Part shown: in pieces, positions 1-9,540 of the stretch
Numbering within the stretch: position 1 is the stretch's first letter
How the letters are laid out: the number at the start of each line of letters is the position of its first letter
Source of the DNA: Nitrosomonas sp.
Lineage (GTDB): Bacteria > Pseudomonadota > Gammaproteobacteria > Burkholderiales > Nitrosomonadaceae
Assembly: GCA_016708955.1 (NCBI GenBank)
Contig: JADJES010000023.1
Span: forward strand, 1 to 64,000
Reading direction: 5' to 3'
Length of the DNA: 64,000 bases
Position numbers and translations under genes: made by a program
The notes under the pieces: generated by a model
Databases searched by the model: none
The model's input: only the letters and a program-made list of their open reading frames with translations
What the model was told of the DNA's origin: nothing

Positions 1-1345
1 ATCCGGCAAGTGCGTACTTGTTAGTCAGAAATGCATGTTGAAATGAAAGTGAATTAAAAGGTTGAAATTATCTCTGATTTTCAACGAAGAGGTGTTTTCA
101 ACATGTCGACCAGTTTGCTGTATCACGCCTTTGGTATAGTTGGTTATTTTTATCAAAGCACTTGTTTTATTGCGGGTGTCATAGTTGTTGCAATACAAGC
201 GGATCATTGGCGATTGAGATGTCCGGTATGTAAAAGCCGCGAGATACATTGCCGGGGAAAGTTGGTTAGACGCTCCAGGACAGTACCGGTAGGTCAAAAG
301 CAGTCTATATCGACCTTCCAGTTCAGCGGGTAGAATGCACCTGATGCCAAGCAGTTCGTCAGGTAAAGATACAGTTTGCTGATGAGCACAAGCGCTATAC
401 ACGTTCTTTCGAAAGATTGGTTTTGGATCTCTAGGCACATGACCATCCAGGCAGTAGCACGCCATCTTGGAGTGAGCTGGGATCTGGTTAAGGGAATACA
501 GAAGGACAATCTGAATAAACGTTATCGGTTGCCGAAATTGGCCAAGATAAAACGCATTGCGCTGGATGAAATATACCAAGGCAAGAAGCTGGGTTATTTA
601 ACGATAGTTCTGGATCTTCAACGTGGGGCAGTGATTTTGTTGGCAATGGGAAAGGTGCCGATGCACTGATTCCGTTTTGGAAGCGTTTGAAACGATCGGG
701 TGCACGGATTGAAGCGGTTGCGACCGACATGGGGCCAGTATACATCAGTGCGGTGCGGGGCTAATATCCCAGATGCAACGCTAGTGTTCGATCACTTCCA
801 TATTATTAAGCTGTTCAACGAAAAGTTGACAAACTGCGTCAGGATCTGCAACGAGAAGCAGAAAATGGGTTGGGCAAACCCGTTTTGAAGGGCATTCGCT
901 GGCTGTTGCTGAAGAACCCTGACAACCTGGATGACAAGCGCAATGAACGTCAACGTCTGGACGAAGCATTAAAGCTCAATGAGCCCTTGGCAACGGCCTA
1001 TTACATGAAAGAAGAGTTACGCAATATCTGGCATCAACCGGATAAACTCTCAGCTCAAAATGCATTGGATGAATGGGTAAAAAAAAGCCGCTGCTTCGGA
1101 TGTCAACATGCTCAAGCAATTCTCTAAAACTATTGCAGCACACCGCTCAGGTATCCTGGCTTATTTCGATTTTAATGGTTTATCAACCGCCGTTGGAAGG
1201 TACCAACAACAAGATAAAACTTTGCACAAAATGGCCTATGGTTTCAGAGATGTCGAGTTCTTTAAACTCAAAAATTATGGCGCTGCATGAAACCAATTAT
1301 GTCCTTGTCGGTTAAACCCAAAAGTACGCACTTGCCGGATGAACC
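1..1345 (+). mobile_element. ISL3-family insertion sequence, copy 1
   Basis: This copy matches two others at 20242-21587 and 28207-29559. The full left end reads GGTTCATCCGGCAAGTGCG; here the window opens five bases inside it, so the left flank and target duplication cannot be seen. The right inverted repeat ends with GGATGAACC at 1345. The element differs from copy 3 by many one-base gains and losses, mostly in homopolymers. Confidence 0.9.
103..1315 (+). pseudogene. ISL3-family transposase, multiply frameshifted
   Basis: The three copies together imply an intact product of about 404 residues. It has an N-terminal zinc-ribbon (CPVCKSREIHCRG, then CTRCQ), a helix-turn-helix region (MTIQAVARHLGVSWDLVKG), the first catalytic aspartate region (ALDEIYQGKKLGYLT), a second around VATDMGPAYISAV, and a C-terminal GPLEGTNNKIKTLHKMAYGF block with the catalytic glutamate. 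This order is that of ISL3-family DDE transposases. In this copy the frame breaks repeatedly (near 300, 430, 640, 755, 830, 1080, 1185), so no functional protein can be made as written. The N-terminal segment from ATG 103 is the one copy in which the first 60 residues read through without interruption. Confidence 0.85.
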
Positions 1346-1396
1346 ATTTAAGTGATTATCCTGTAAATTTGAGGCCGTAAGCTATTTAACAGGCTG

Positions 1397-1514
1397 TCAA
1401 GGAAACTCTGAATAACTGTCATTTCGAGCGTAGCGAGAAATCTATGGTATTGATTGTCAAAGATTCCTCACTTTGTTCGGAATGACATATGAGGGTTATT
1501 CAGAGCTTCCTTAA
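1397..1514. repeat. TTAA-type MITE, core B (NEMIS-like palindrome)
   Basis: The element has ends GGAAACTCTGAATAA and TTATTCAGAGCTTCC and is flanked by TCAA (1397-1400) and TTAA (1511-1514). Between them lies a long imperfect palindrome (TGTCATTTCGAGCG, AGCGAGAAATCT, then AGATTCCTCAC and GGAATGACA). Related copies occur at 6666-6781, 14608-14815 and 31461-31579. It carries no coding capacity and can fold into a long hairpin in RNA. Confidence 0.75.
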
Positions 1515-1628
1515 GGAAGCTCTGATTAAGTTGATTACATTCATGGTTCGACAAGCTCACCACGAACGTAATCAATATATTACCGTTCGTCCTGAGCCTG
1601 TCGAAGGATTTAATCAGAGTTTCCTTAA
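1511..1628. repeat. TTAA-type MITE, core A (114 bp, open reading frame)
   Basis: The element sits back-to-back with the preceding one and shares the central TTAA. It begins GGAAGCTCTGATTAA and ends TTAATCAGAGTTTCC, flanked by TTAA at 1511-1514 and 1625-1628, so element plus one TTAA is exactly 114 nt. The core is the widespread palindrome whose translation contains VRQAHHER and VRPEPVEG. The same element is inserted in brnT at 15046-15163. It has one frame without stops, which lets it sit inside genes. Confidence 0.8.
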
Positions 1629-1727
1629 ACAGACGCCGGATTCTACATAGCTGATTCATGTCTTGCACTGTTGACATGTAATGTGCGTAACTTGATTTGG
1701 GCTTAACTCACTACGGGGAAAATCATC

Positions 1728-4198
1728 ATGCTTATGTTTCTCTTTTATGTCATCTTGCTGCTCGTTGCAGTCATTAGTTTAATTCTGGCAGTTCCTGTCA
1801 TACGCCGTTTCCTGGTTTCCAATCAGATTCTGAGAATTTTTCGCAAAATGCTTCCGCAAATATCCCAGACGGAACAAGAGGCACTGGATGCGGGCACAGT
1901 TTGGTGGAAGGTGAATTATTCAGCGGCAAACCCGACTGGAAAAAATTGCTGGCTTATCCGAAGCCGCAATTGACCGCGGAGGAACAAGCTTTTCTCAATG
2001 GTCCGGTTGAGCAATTGTGCGCGATGCTGGATGAATGGCAGATTACGCATGAGTTGAAAGATTTGCCGCCGGAAGTCTGGCAGTTTATCAAGGAAAAAGG
2101 CTTTTTTGGTTTAATTATCCCCAAGCAGTATGGCGGCTACGGTTTTCAGCGCTGGCACATTCCGAAGTCGTGATGAAAACCGGTTCGCGCAGCGGTGCTG
2201 GCGGCAGTCACGGTGATGGTGCCGAATTCATTGGGACCGGCTGAGCTGCTGTTGCATTATGGCACCGAAAAACAGAAAGAATATTATCTGCCGCGCCTTG
2301 CCAAGGGCCTGGAAGTGCCTTGTTTTGCGTTGACTTCGCCGGAAGCCGGATCTGATGCGGGTGCTATGCCGGATTTTGCGATCGTATGCCGGGGTGAGTA
2401 TGAAGGCAAAACGGACGTCCTGGGCATGCGGGTAACCTGGGAAAAGCGCTATATCACCTTGGGGCCGGTAGCAACTCTCTTGGGGTTGGCATTCAAGCTG
2501 TATGATCCCGACAAATTACTCGGCGGGAACGAAGATCTCGGTATTACCCTGGCACTCATTCCCACCAATACCCCTGGGGTGAACATCGGGCGGCGGCATT
2601 ATCCGCTCAATGGGGCATTCCAAAATGGACCCAACTGGGGTAAAGAAGTATTCATTCCCATGGAGTGGATCATCGGCGGGCAAGAAGGGGTTGGGCAAGG
2701 GTGGCGCATGCTGATGAATTGTCTGTCAGTAGGGCGCGCCATTTCGTTACCAGCCACGAGTGTGGGCGCGGCAAAATTGGCCGCACGCACCAGCGGCGCG
2801 TATAGCCGGGTGCGTACGCAATTTAAAACGCCGATCGGTTATTTTGAAGGAATCGAGGAAGCACTGGCGCGGATTGGCGGCAATACCTACATGATGGATG
2901 CCGCTCGGGTTATGACAGCCGGTTCGGTGGATCTGGGTGAGAAACCCTCGGTGGCCTCGGCGATTGTCAAATATCATCTGACCGAGAGGGGGCGTCAAGC
3001 GGTTAACGATGCCATGGATATTCACGGCGGCAAAGCAATCTGTATCGGCCCGAGAAACTATCTGGGGCGCACTTATCAGCAAATTCCCGTCAGTATCACC
3101 GTGGAAGGCGCCAATATTCTGACACGCAACATGATCATTTTTGGCCAGGGCGCGATCCGTTGCCATCCTTATCTGTTAAAAGAAATCAATGCAACGCAGG
3201 ATAAAAACCCGGATAGCGCATCGCTGGCATTTGACGAAGCATTGATAGGGCATGCAAAGTTTACGCTGCGTAATACCGCCAACAGTTTGGTGTACGCGTT
3301 ATTCGGTGATTATATTAAAGACAACGCGCCGGAAAACAGCACCCCGGAAACGGCCGTTTATTATCGTCAATTGGCGCGTTTCTCCGCCAGCTTCGCCTTT
3401 ATCGCCGATGTCGGGCTGATGCGATTAGGCGGCTCACTTAAACGCAAAGAAAGATTATCCGCCAGATTGGGAGATATTTTGAGCATGCTTTATTTGTGCT
3501 CGGCGACACTGAAACGTTTTGAGGATGATGGCCGTCCCAGTGCTGATTTGCCGCTGTTGCACTGGTCGATGCAGGATGCCATGTATCAAATGCAACAGGC
3601 TTTCGATGAATTCCTGACTAACTTCCCCGGACATATTGCATTGATCTGGTTGCTGAAAGCGTTGGTTTTCCCGCTCGGCAAACGCTGCAAGCGGCCTGCT
3701 GACGACCTGGCGCATCAGGTTTCCCGGATAATGATGGAACCGGGTGCTGTGCGGGATCGGTTGACGACTGGGATCTATGTGCCGGCAGCGGAGAATGAGC
3801 CGCTGGCGGATTTGGAATTGGCCTTGCAATGTGTTGTCGAGTGCGGGGCGGTTGAAGCCAAGCTGCGGGAAGCCACTAAGCTACGCCAAATTACTGCGCG
3901 AGGCGATGAGAAAATTGCCCAGGCATTGGCACTCAAAGTCATCACTGCGGCAGAAGCCGATTTGCTGAACAAGATGAAAGATTTGCGCAGCCGGGTGGTT
4001 AAGGTGGATGATTTTCCATCTGACTTTGGTAAGGAAACCAAAACCGCTAATAGCGGAGGCGGCAAAGCAGCCAGAAGTGCAGTGAATAGTGAAAAAAATA
4101 CTGCTGCTGCCAAGCGTGGTGGTGATACGGCCAGTACGGCCAGCGAAAGTACAGAGAGTGCTAAGATGACCAGTGAAAATAAGGATACGGTGGAGTAG
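1728..4198 (+). pseudogene. fadE: Long-type acyl-CoA dehydrogenase FadE (frameshifted)
   Basis: This gene would catalyse the first, FAD-dependent step of beta-oxidation (acyl-CoA to trans-2-enoyl-CoA). The length (about 820 residues) and an N-terminal membrane segment (FLFYVILLLVAVISLILAV) fit the long FadE type of proteobacteria. Recognisable blocks are GYGF before the first helical domain, TVMVPNSLGPAELLLHYGT, ALTSPEAGSDAGAMPDF and the VEGANILTRNMIIFGQGA block of the catalytic domain. The C-terminal tail (from about 4030) is low-complexity Ala/Ser/Thr/Lys. The frame changes near 1905-1970, near 2147 and again near 2190. From 2195 to the stop the frame is continuous for 667 residues. The start ATG follows a GGGGA ribosome site. 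These are single-base events, so sequencing error is a real alternative to pseudogenization. Confidence 0.85.
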
Positions 4199-4220
4199 GG
4201 AACTACTGATTTATTCGTCG

Positions 4221-4285
4221 CACCGGTGAAAGCCGGGGCCCAGTTTGTTGATTCTTCTGGATTCCGGTTTTCGCCGGAATGACAC
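4221..4285. repeat. REP-like hairpin (ATTCCGG/CCGGAAT)
   Basis: A perfect 7-bp stem ATTCCGG (4261-4267) and CCGGAAT (4274-4280) with a six-base loop lies between fadE and the acyl-CoA synthetase. Sequence around it (TTCTGGATTCCGG, CCGGAATGAC) is the common interspersed palindrome found between bacterial genes. There is no following T-run, so I do not call it an intrinsic terminator. Confidence 0.5.
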
Positions 4286-4336
4286 ATTCCTAATAATTCA
4301 TCGTTGGAGTTTTTAACTGAAGTAAAAGGAAAAGCT

Positions 4337-6089
4337 ATGCAAATTGAGCAAGACCGAATAGCGAGTGTTATTCCGGTGGAAATTGCGAAAACATTGGATG
4401 GTCTTTTTAACGAGCGTGTGCAACGTTCGCCGCAAAAGGAAGCTTATCGCTATTTCAATCCGATTAGCGAGCAATGGAGCGGCTACACGTGGGAGCAGAT
4501 CAATCAACTGCCCGGAATGGGTTATGTTCGAGCAGGCTGCGCTGGGTCTTGGACTGGTGGTAATTCCTTTATACACCGATGATCGAGTTGAGAATGCGGC
4601 TTATATCATCAATGATGCCAATGTTAAATTATTGCTGCTGGAGAACTCCCATCAATGGCAGCAATTTCTTAGCATACACAATCAGATAGAAGGATTGCAG
4701 CGGATCGTTATGCTGCGCCCTTTTGAACCAGGCAGCGTGGATACCTGTGATAACGTCCGTGTTGTATCAGCCAGAGATTGGCTGCCAGCCCTTGCGGGTG
4801 AAATCCAACATATCAATAATGATCCGCAGGCTCTTGCCACCATCATTTATACATCCGGCACGTCAGGCCGCCCCAAAGGGGTCATGCTGAGTCATCACAA
4901 TATATTGACTAACGCTTCGAGCTGTTTGCAAGTCATACCGGTATTGCCCGATGATCTGTTGCTTTCTTTCCTGCCTTTGTCACACACTTTTGAGCGCACA
5001 GCAGGTTACTATGTACCGATGATGGCTTAGCGCCACCATTGCTTATGCACGCTCGATCCAGCAATTACAGGAAGATCTGTTGACAATCCGTCCGACATTA
5101 TTGATCTCGGTGCCACGTATCTATGAACGGGTTTATGCAGGCATCCGTGCAAAACTTGCCGATGGCCCTGCGTTTTCTCGCTGGTTATTTAATTTTGCAG
5201 TAGACGTGGGATATAGCCGCTTTGAATGTCAGCAAGGCAGAGGGAGCTGGCGGCTTTCACATTGTTTGTGGCCATTACTGGAGAAATTGGTTGCGAGTAA
5301 GGTGATCAATAAACTGGGTGGGCGGTTGCGGTTTGTGATGAGCGGCGGTGCTGCATTATCCGCTGAAGTTTCGCGCATTTTCATTGGCCTGGGTTTACCC
5401 ATTCTGCAAGGCTATGGTATGACCGAAAGCAGTCCGGTAGTTTGTGCCAATCGAATTAAAGACAATGTGCCGGCCAGTGTCGGTTTGCCTATTCCCGGCG
5501 TTGAAGTCAAGTTGGGAGAGGATAATGCATTACTGATCCGTGGCCCTAATGTCATGCTGGGGTATTGAATAATCCGGAAGCGACGAAAGCAATTATTTCA
5601 CCGGATGGCTGGCTGAATTCCGGTGACATTGCTTCGATTGATGAACAGGGTCATGTAACCATTACCGGGCGTCTGAAAGAAATTATTGTATTGTCCACCG
5701 GTGAGAAAGTACCGTAAGCCGATATGGAAGCAGCCATTATGCGTGACCCGCTGTTTGATCAAGTGATGTTAATCGGGGAAGCGCGCTCCTACTTAAGTGT
5801 TCTGATTGTTCTGAATCCGGCCCGGCAGAAAGATTTCATGACACAATATGGCCTGGATGGCAGCTTGGACAACGAACAACAAAGACAACAAGCTGAGGAA
5901 ATTTTATTAAACAAAGTCGCGCACCAAACCAGTGAGTTTCCTGGCTATGCCAAAATACGCCGTATTGCAGTCATTCCGGAACCCTGGGGTATTGAAAACG
6001 GTTTGTTGACGCCTACTTTGAAGTTAAAGCGGGCGAAGGTGCTGGAGAAATATAAGGCGGAAGTCGATAAACTTTATACGGGGCACTAA
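4337..6089 (+). pseudogene. Long-chain acyl-CoA synthetase (AMP-forming), decayed
   Basis: The product would activate fatty acids to acyl-CoA via an acyl-adenylate. Visible ANL-superfamily motifs are TIIYTSGTSGRPKGVMLSHH (P-loop), ISVPRIYERVYAGI, LQGYGMTESSPVVCAN, and GWLNSGDIASIDEQGHVTITG with GRLKEIIVLSTGEKV. Damage is of several kinds. About 30 residues expected between TWEQINQ and NCPEWVMFEQA are missing, an internal deletion near 4507. Frame is lost near 5025 (after PMMA) and at 5567 (one G short in a Trp codon). A TAA replaces the expected proline codon at 5715-5717. The deletion and the in-frame stop are not homopolymer errors, so this is probably a true pseudogene. The ATG at 4337 has AAAAGGA eight bases upstream. 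Confidence 0.85.
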
Positions 6090-6114
6090 TTTTGTTGGAA
6101 AACTATCATTTAAC

Positions 6115-6265
6115 TTAAGGAAATGCTGATTAATTAACTGCACGAGCGAATCACTTCGTTGCGCGGTACTCACTCCCTCGCCTATCATATTGATATGTCT
6201 CGGTTGTTGCGTTCCGTGCGCCTCGTGCTTCATCTCGTTCGCCGAATTAATCAGTGTTTCCTTAA
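6115..6265. repeat. TTAA-type MITE, core C
   Basis: The ends GGAAATGCTGATTAAT and ATTAATCAGTGTTTCC are flanked by TTAA at 6115-6118 and 6262-6265. The terminal repeats belong to the same series as 1511-1628, but the interior (about 110 bp, rich in CACGAGCGAATCACTTCG-like sequence) differs from cores A and B. It lies directly upstream of the yajD-like gene. Confidence 0.7.
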
Positions 6266-6290
6266 CCCTTGCTGTGGAGGAAGCAAATCG

Positions 6291-6650
6291 ATGGCAAAAG
6301 ACACCAGTAAGTTGGATAAAGTGGTTCTGGAAGCACGCTTGAATGCAGAGAAACGTGCCAAAGGATACCGGGAGCAGGCACTTAAATTGTTTCCCTGGGT
6401 TTGTGGCCGTTGCGCGCGCACGTTTGATCACAAAAATTTGCTGTTGCTGGAAGTGCATCACAAGAACAGTAATCATGATGATAACCCGCCCGATGGCAGT
6501 AATTGGGAGCTACTCTGTACCTACTGCCACGAAAATGAACATTCCAAGCTTAAAGATTCGATGGGACGTGTTGATAGCGGAGGGACTGAAACAGTTGCCA
6601 CGTTTAATCCGTTTGCCAATCTGAAAGACAGGCTCAAGAATAAGTCGTAA
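6291..6650 (+). CDS. yajD: YajD-type HNH nuclease family protein
   Basis: A 119-residue protein that matches the layout of E. coli YajD along its whole length. It has KGYREQALKLFPWVCGRC with the first metal-binding CxxC, a VHH pair (LLLEVHHKNSNHDDNP) supplying the HNH histidine, GSNWELLCTYCHENEHSK with the second CxxC and HNH tail, and the C-terminal NPFANLKDRL segment. The HNH fold binds a divalent metal and zinc and usually cleaves DNA; the cellular role of YajD is not established. The start is supported by GGAGG at 6276-6280. Translation upstream of 6291 would run through the preceding MITE and is not credible. The gene stands alone between two MITEs. Confidence 0.85.
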   Translation: MAKDTSKLDKVVLEARLNAEKRAKGYREQALKLFPWVCGRCARTFDHKNLLLLEVHHKNSNHDDNPPDGSNWELLCTYCHENEHSKLKDSMGRVDSGGTETVATFNPFANLKDRLKNKS

Positions 6651-6665
6651 TTCATCTGGGGGTGT

Positions 6666-6781
6666 TTAAGGAGGTTTTGAATGCTCACCTTGTCATTCCG
6701 GACGGAGTGAGGAATCCTTGGCAATCAACAGTATAGATTTCTCGCGCTGCTCGAAATGACAGTTATTCAGAGGCTGCTTAA
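6666..6781. repeat. TTAA-type MITE, core B
   Basis: Flanked by TTAA at 6666-6669 and 6778-6781. It starts GGAGGTTTTGAAT and ends TTATTCAGAGGCTGC, with the CATTCCGGACGGAGTGAGG and TTTCTCGCGCTGCTCGAAATG arms of the core B palindrome inside. It sits just after the yajD-like stop codon and could act as a 3' hairpin for that transcript. Confidence 0.7.
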
Positions 6782-6822
6782 AGTTACGGTGGATAACACC
6801 AAAACTGCTTGCTGAATGCTCG

Positions 6823-6850
6823 TTGTATTAAATTGACAGACGGATATAAT
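6823..6850 (+). promoter_or_regulatory. Putative sigma-70 promoter for the HhH gene
   Basis: A perfect TATAAT (6845-6850) is preceded, 16 bp upstream, by TTGTAT (6823-6828). It lies 29 bp before the start codon at 6880. The TTGACA at 6833-6838 is too close to the -10 to serve with it. Confidence 0.45.
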
Positions 6851-6879
6851 GGGCTTTTCAAGCAAACAGGAGTCTAGTC

Positions 6880-7329
6880 ATGGTTAAATTAACTGATGTA
6901 CCTGGAATCGGCTCCGCCACGGTCAAACTGCTATCTGAACACAATATCAAAACAGTCGAAGCGCTGGCTTCAATGAGTCTGGCAGAATTGCAGAAAATAC
7001 CGGGGATGAGCGGAGATATACGCGCACGTGCAGTCAAGAAAGCCGCGGCGGATTGTTTGCGGAGTATGGTGACCAAGCAGCCAAGCACGCCAGCCAATAA
7101 GGCTCAGACAACCGTTAAAAAAGTTGCGATTAAAAAGACTGCAGTTGAGCAGCCCGCAGTTAAACAGCCTGTAGCTAAACCACCTGTTAATCAGGCCGAA
7201 GCGGATGAAATGAAGGACAAGGGCAAGAAAAAGGATAAAAAGGACGGCAAGAAAGAAGAGAAAAAAGATAAAAAGAAGAAGAATAAGAATAAAAAGAAAG
7301 ATAAAAAGAAAGATAAAAAGAAGTCATAG
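6880..7329 (+). CDS. Helix-hairpin-helix protein with lysine-rich tail
   Basis: A 149-residue protein. Residues 1-60 hold tandem helix-hairpin-helix elements (VPGIGSATVKLLSEHNI and KIPGMSGDIRARAVKKAA), the fold used for non-sequence-specific DNA-backbone binding. Residues 65-105 are an Ala/Val/Pro/Lys linker reminiscent of histone H1-like tails (KKVAIKKTAVEQPAVKQPV). The last 40 residues are almost only Lys with Asp, Glu and Asn. Together this suggests a small nucleoid-associated or DNA-compacting protein; that role is inference. ACAGGAG precedes the ATG, and a promoter is visible upstream. The gene is monocistronic and convergent with sixA. Confidence 0.75.
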   Translation: MVKLTDVPGIGSATVKLLSEHNIKTVEALASMSLAELQKIPGMSGDIRARAVKKAAADCLRSMVTKQPSTPANKAQTTVKKVAIKKTAVEQPAVKQPVAKPPVNQAEADEMKDKGKKKDKKDGKKEEKKDKKKKNKNKKKDKKKDKKKS

Positions 7330-7366
7330 CTAAAACAAGTATTCTGATAAGCTTTTTTCAGGAAGC

Positions 7367-7891
7367 TTACTGGAATTTTGATAAATCGTTGGGTCTGATC
7401 AAGTATTCCAACTTCGCCTGAAGCGGATTTGCCGTAATGGCAGCATTACCGTAATTAAGTATGGCGACTGCGGCGGTAGTCAGAAGCTTGCCGGAGCTGC
7501 TGACAGGTGGCGGGTCTTTGGACAGGTAACAGAGTAATTGATCAAGCCCTGGATTATGACCAATGATTAGTAACGTATTAATTCCTTCGCTGTGTTGATT
7601 GACAAGGGAGCGCAAGTTATTCAATGATGCTTCATAAATCCCGGTTTCCCAAAGAATATTATTCTGGGGTATGCCCAGTTCCTTTGATACCAATTGGCAG
7701 GTTTGTTTTGCGCGCAATGCAGGTGAACAAATGATTCGGTCTATGCGATATTGTTTCTGCTTTAACCATTTACTCATGAGTTTTGCGGCTTTTTCCCCGC
7801 GAGTTGTCAAAGGCCGATCAAAATCAGATCTGTCTTCTTCAGACCAGTCTGATTTCGCATGGCGCATGATGATCAGTTGATGTTCTTGCAT
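7367..7891 (-). CDS. sixA: SixA-type histidine phosphatase
   Basis: A 174-residue member of the histidine phosphatase (RHG) superfamily. The catalytic motif LIIMRHAKSDW lies near residue 10 and the second catalytic histidine is in LLIIGHNPGLDQL. The phosphate-pocket arginine follows in SPALRAKQT. SixA proteins remove phosphate from phosphohistidine in phosphorelay or PTS-Ntr proteins. I start it at 7891 (MQEHQLIIMRH) because the open frame farther upstream is IS4 sequence. The IS4 element begins only 15 bp upstream of this ATG, so the native ribosome site and promoter have been displaced and expression now depends on what the IS end supplies. Neighbouring ppx and ppk are phosphate genes too. 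Confidence 0.85.
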   Translation of the reverse strand: MQEHQLIIMRHAKSDWSEEDRSDFDRPLTTRGEKAAKLMSKWLKQKQYRIDRIICSPALRAKQTCQLVSKELGIPQNNILWETGIYEASLNNLRSLVNQHSEGINTLLIIGHNPGLDQLLCYLSKDPPPVSSSGKLLTTAAVAILNYGNAAITANPLQAKLEYLIRPNDLSKFQ

Positions 7892-8060
7892 GGGTCTGTT
7901 ATGAAACTGGAGTTTCACGCTTTTTTTATGAGCCGATGATTCAATTGTCTGTAATTTTGGATTATCGGGATTTTTTCTTGAGTGACAAAATAGTACTGAT
8001 ATCGACCCTGTTGACAGTAGGAAAAATCGAAATATATCCTTTAAATACAGTAAGATATGA

Positions 8061-8089
8061 TTGCGGCGACGCACGGTTTTTGTTATAAT
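8061..8089 (+). promoter_or_regulatory. IS4 transposase promoter
   Basis: TTGCGG (8061-8066), a 17-bp spacer and TATAAT (8084-8089) precede the transposase ATG at 8137. The identical arrangement is found in copy 2 at 33955-33983. Confidence 0.6.
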
Positions 8090-8136
8090 TTCATCTGTTA
8101 AGTAACTGAAACCAATAATAAAAAAGGCATCGCCGC

Positions 8137-9461
8137 ATGTTCATTCTACGCAATATCCTCTTCCCCTCCAACAGGAATTTAACCACCGTTGCAAAGGCGA
8201 TGAACGAGGTGTCTGGTTTGTTTATACGCTCCTGGCTGTTATCACTCATTTCACTTCTTCACGCAGCGCCAACCTATTGCGATGCTTGCAGGTATTGTTC
8301 GGGCTGTCGCTTAGTCAGCGCCGATTTTACATCTTCATGGCCTCATCAAAATTGCCCTTGGTCACGCCTCTGGACGACGCTGTGGTCTCTGATACCCAGC
8401 CCGACGACAAAAGGACGGCTATTGCTGGCCTTGGATGACACCATCAATCCCAAGACTGGCAAAAGATTTTCGGCTGCGCGTCTTTCTTTGATCATGCTGC
8501 CAAGACCAATCAATCGAAATACCCCTGGTCACAAAATGTTGTGTCCATCGGTTTATTAAAATTGTCAAAGGCCGCTGGGCTTGCTTACCGCTGGCGTTTC
8601 GTTTCTATCACATGGAAAAACGATAGCGACCAAGAAGGTTAGGGTTGAGGGCAAGATACCATCGTTTCAAACCAAATTTGAGCAGGCCATCGAAATGCTG
8701 CTGGAAATTTCTGCCGCTTTTCCTGGCACCCATTGCTGATCGTTACCGATAGCTGGTTTGGAAACGACGGCTTGCTTAAACCGATGCGCAAAACCGTTGG
8801 ACAGCACTGTCATATGCTTTCCAGATTGCGCGTCAATACCACTTTGTTTGCGTTACCACCCGAACACCAAAAACATCAGCTCGGCCGATCCAGAAAGTAT
8901 GGCGACAAGATGGGCAATGCCACAACGCTGGCCAATGAATTCCATGAACGCGCTACCACTTATTCGGTTAACCTCTACGGCAAACAACGCGATGTTCTGG
9001 CCTTTGACAACATCATGATGTTGAAAACACTCAAATGTGCCGTGCGCGTTGTTTGGATCTATCGAAGATCACAATGGGTCGCACTTTACCACCGACCTCG
9101 ATCTCACCGTCGAGCAGATTATCGAATACTACGGCGCACGCTGGAAAATCGAAGCCGCTTTCAAAGAGATCAAGCAGGAAATCGGTAGCTCAAAAAGCCA
9201 AACTCGAAACTACCATGCCGTTACCAATCATCTCAACTTCTGCATGATGGCCGCCACCGTAACCTGGATTTATGCCGATCACCTTGATAAAACACCGCAG
9301 CGTTGTTACGCTGTTAACAATCGAAGTCACTTTGCCTTTCCGATGTCAGAAAACTGATTACTCAGGCTGCGCTCAATAAGGATTTTGTTAGCTTTTGCCC
9401 TAAACCAGATAAACCCATTCTTAATTCTTTTATCGATGCATTATTGCGTATGGTTGCTTAA
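8137..9461 (+). pseudogene. IS4-family transposase, frameshifted
   Basis: Comparison with copy 2 gives an expected product of about 440 residues. The catalytic parts are LLALDDTINPKTGK (first Asp), LLIVTDSWFGNDGL (second Asp), and YGARWKIEAAFKEIK, which is the Y-(2)-R-(3)-E-(6)-K signature of the IS4 family. In this copy the frame shifts soon after the start (MFILRNILFP), near 8475, 8565, 8625, 8735, near 9040-9090 and near 9340. It is therefore not translatable as written. Confidence 0.88.
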
Positions 9462-9540
9462 GGGAAAATGTAAAGTTTAGTGCAAAACGGTGAAACTTCA
9501 GTTATGAAATTCCTTCGTTGATTCACATATTATCATTTCT

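Larger units (their letters stand above)
7907..9501 (+). mobile_element. IS4-family insertion sequence, copy 1
   Basis: 1595 bp with imperfect ends CTGGAGTTTCAC (left) and GTGAAACTTCAG (right). It is flanked by an 8-bp direct repeat TTATGAAA at 7899-7906 and 9502-9509, so the insertion event is clear. It occupies the short spacer between divergent sixA and ppx. A second copy at 33800-35401 is about the same length. Confidence 0.93.

Noticed and set aside
25..579. Long minus-strand reading frame within ISL3 copies (also near 21000-21523 and 28353-28790)
   Set aside because: It recurs in every copy as the antisense of the transposase and lacks family features.
4261..4280. Intrinsic terminator after fadE
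   Set aside because: Good stem but no T-run; it matches a dispersed palindrome.
6833..6850. TTGACA plus TATAAT as a consensus promoter
   Set aside because: The two hexamers are only 6 bp apart; the -35 for this -10 must be the weaker TTGTAT upstream.
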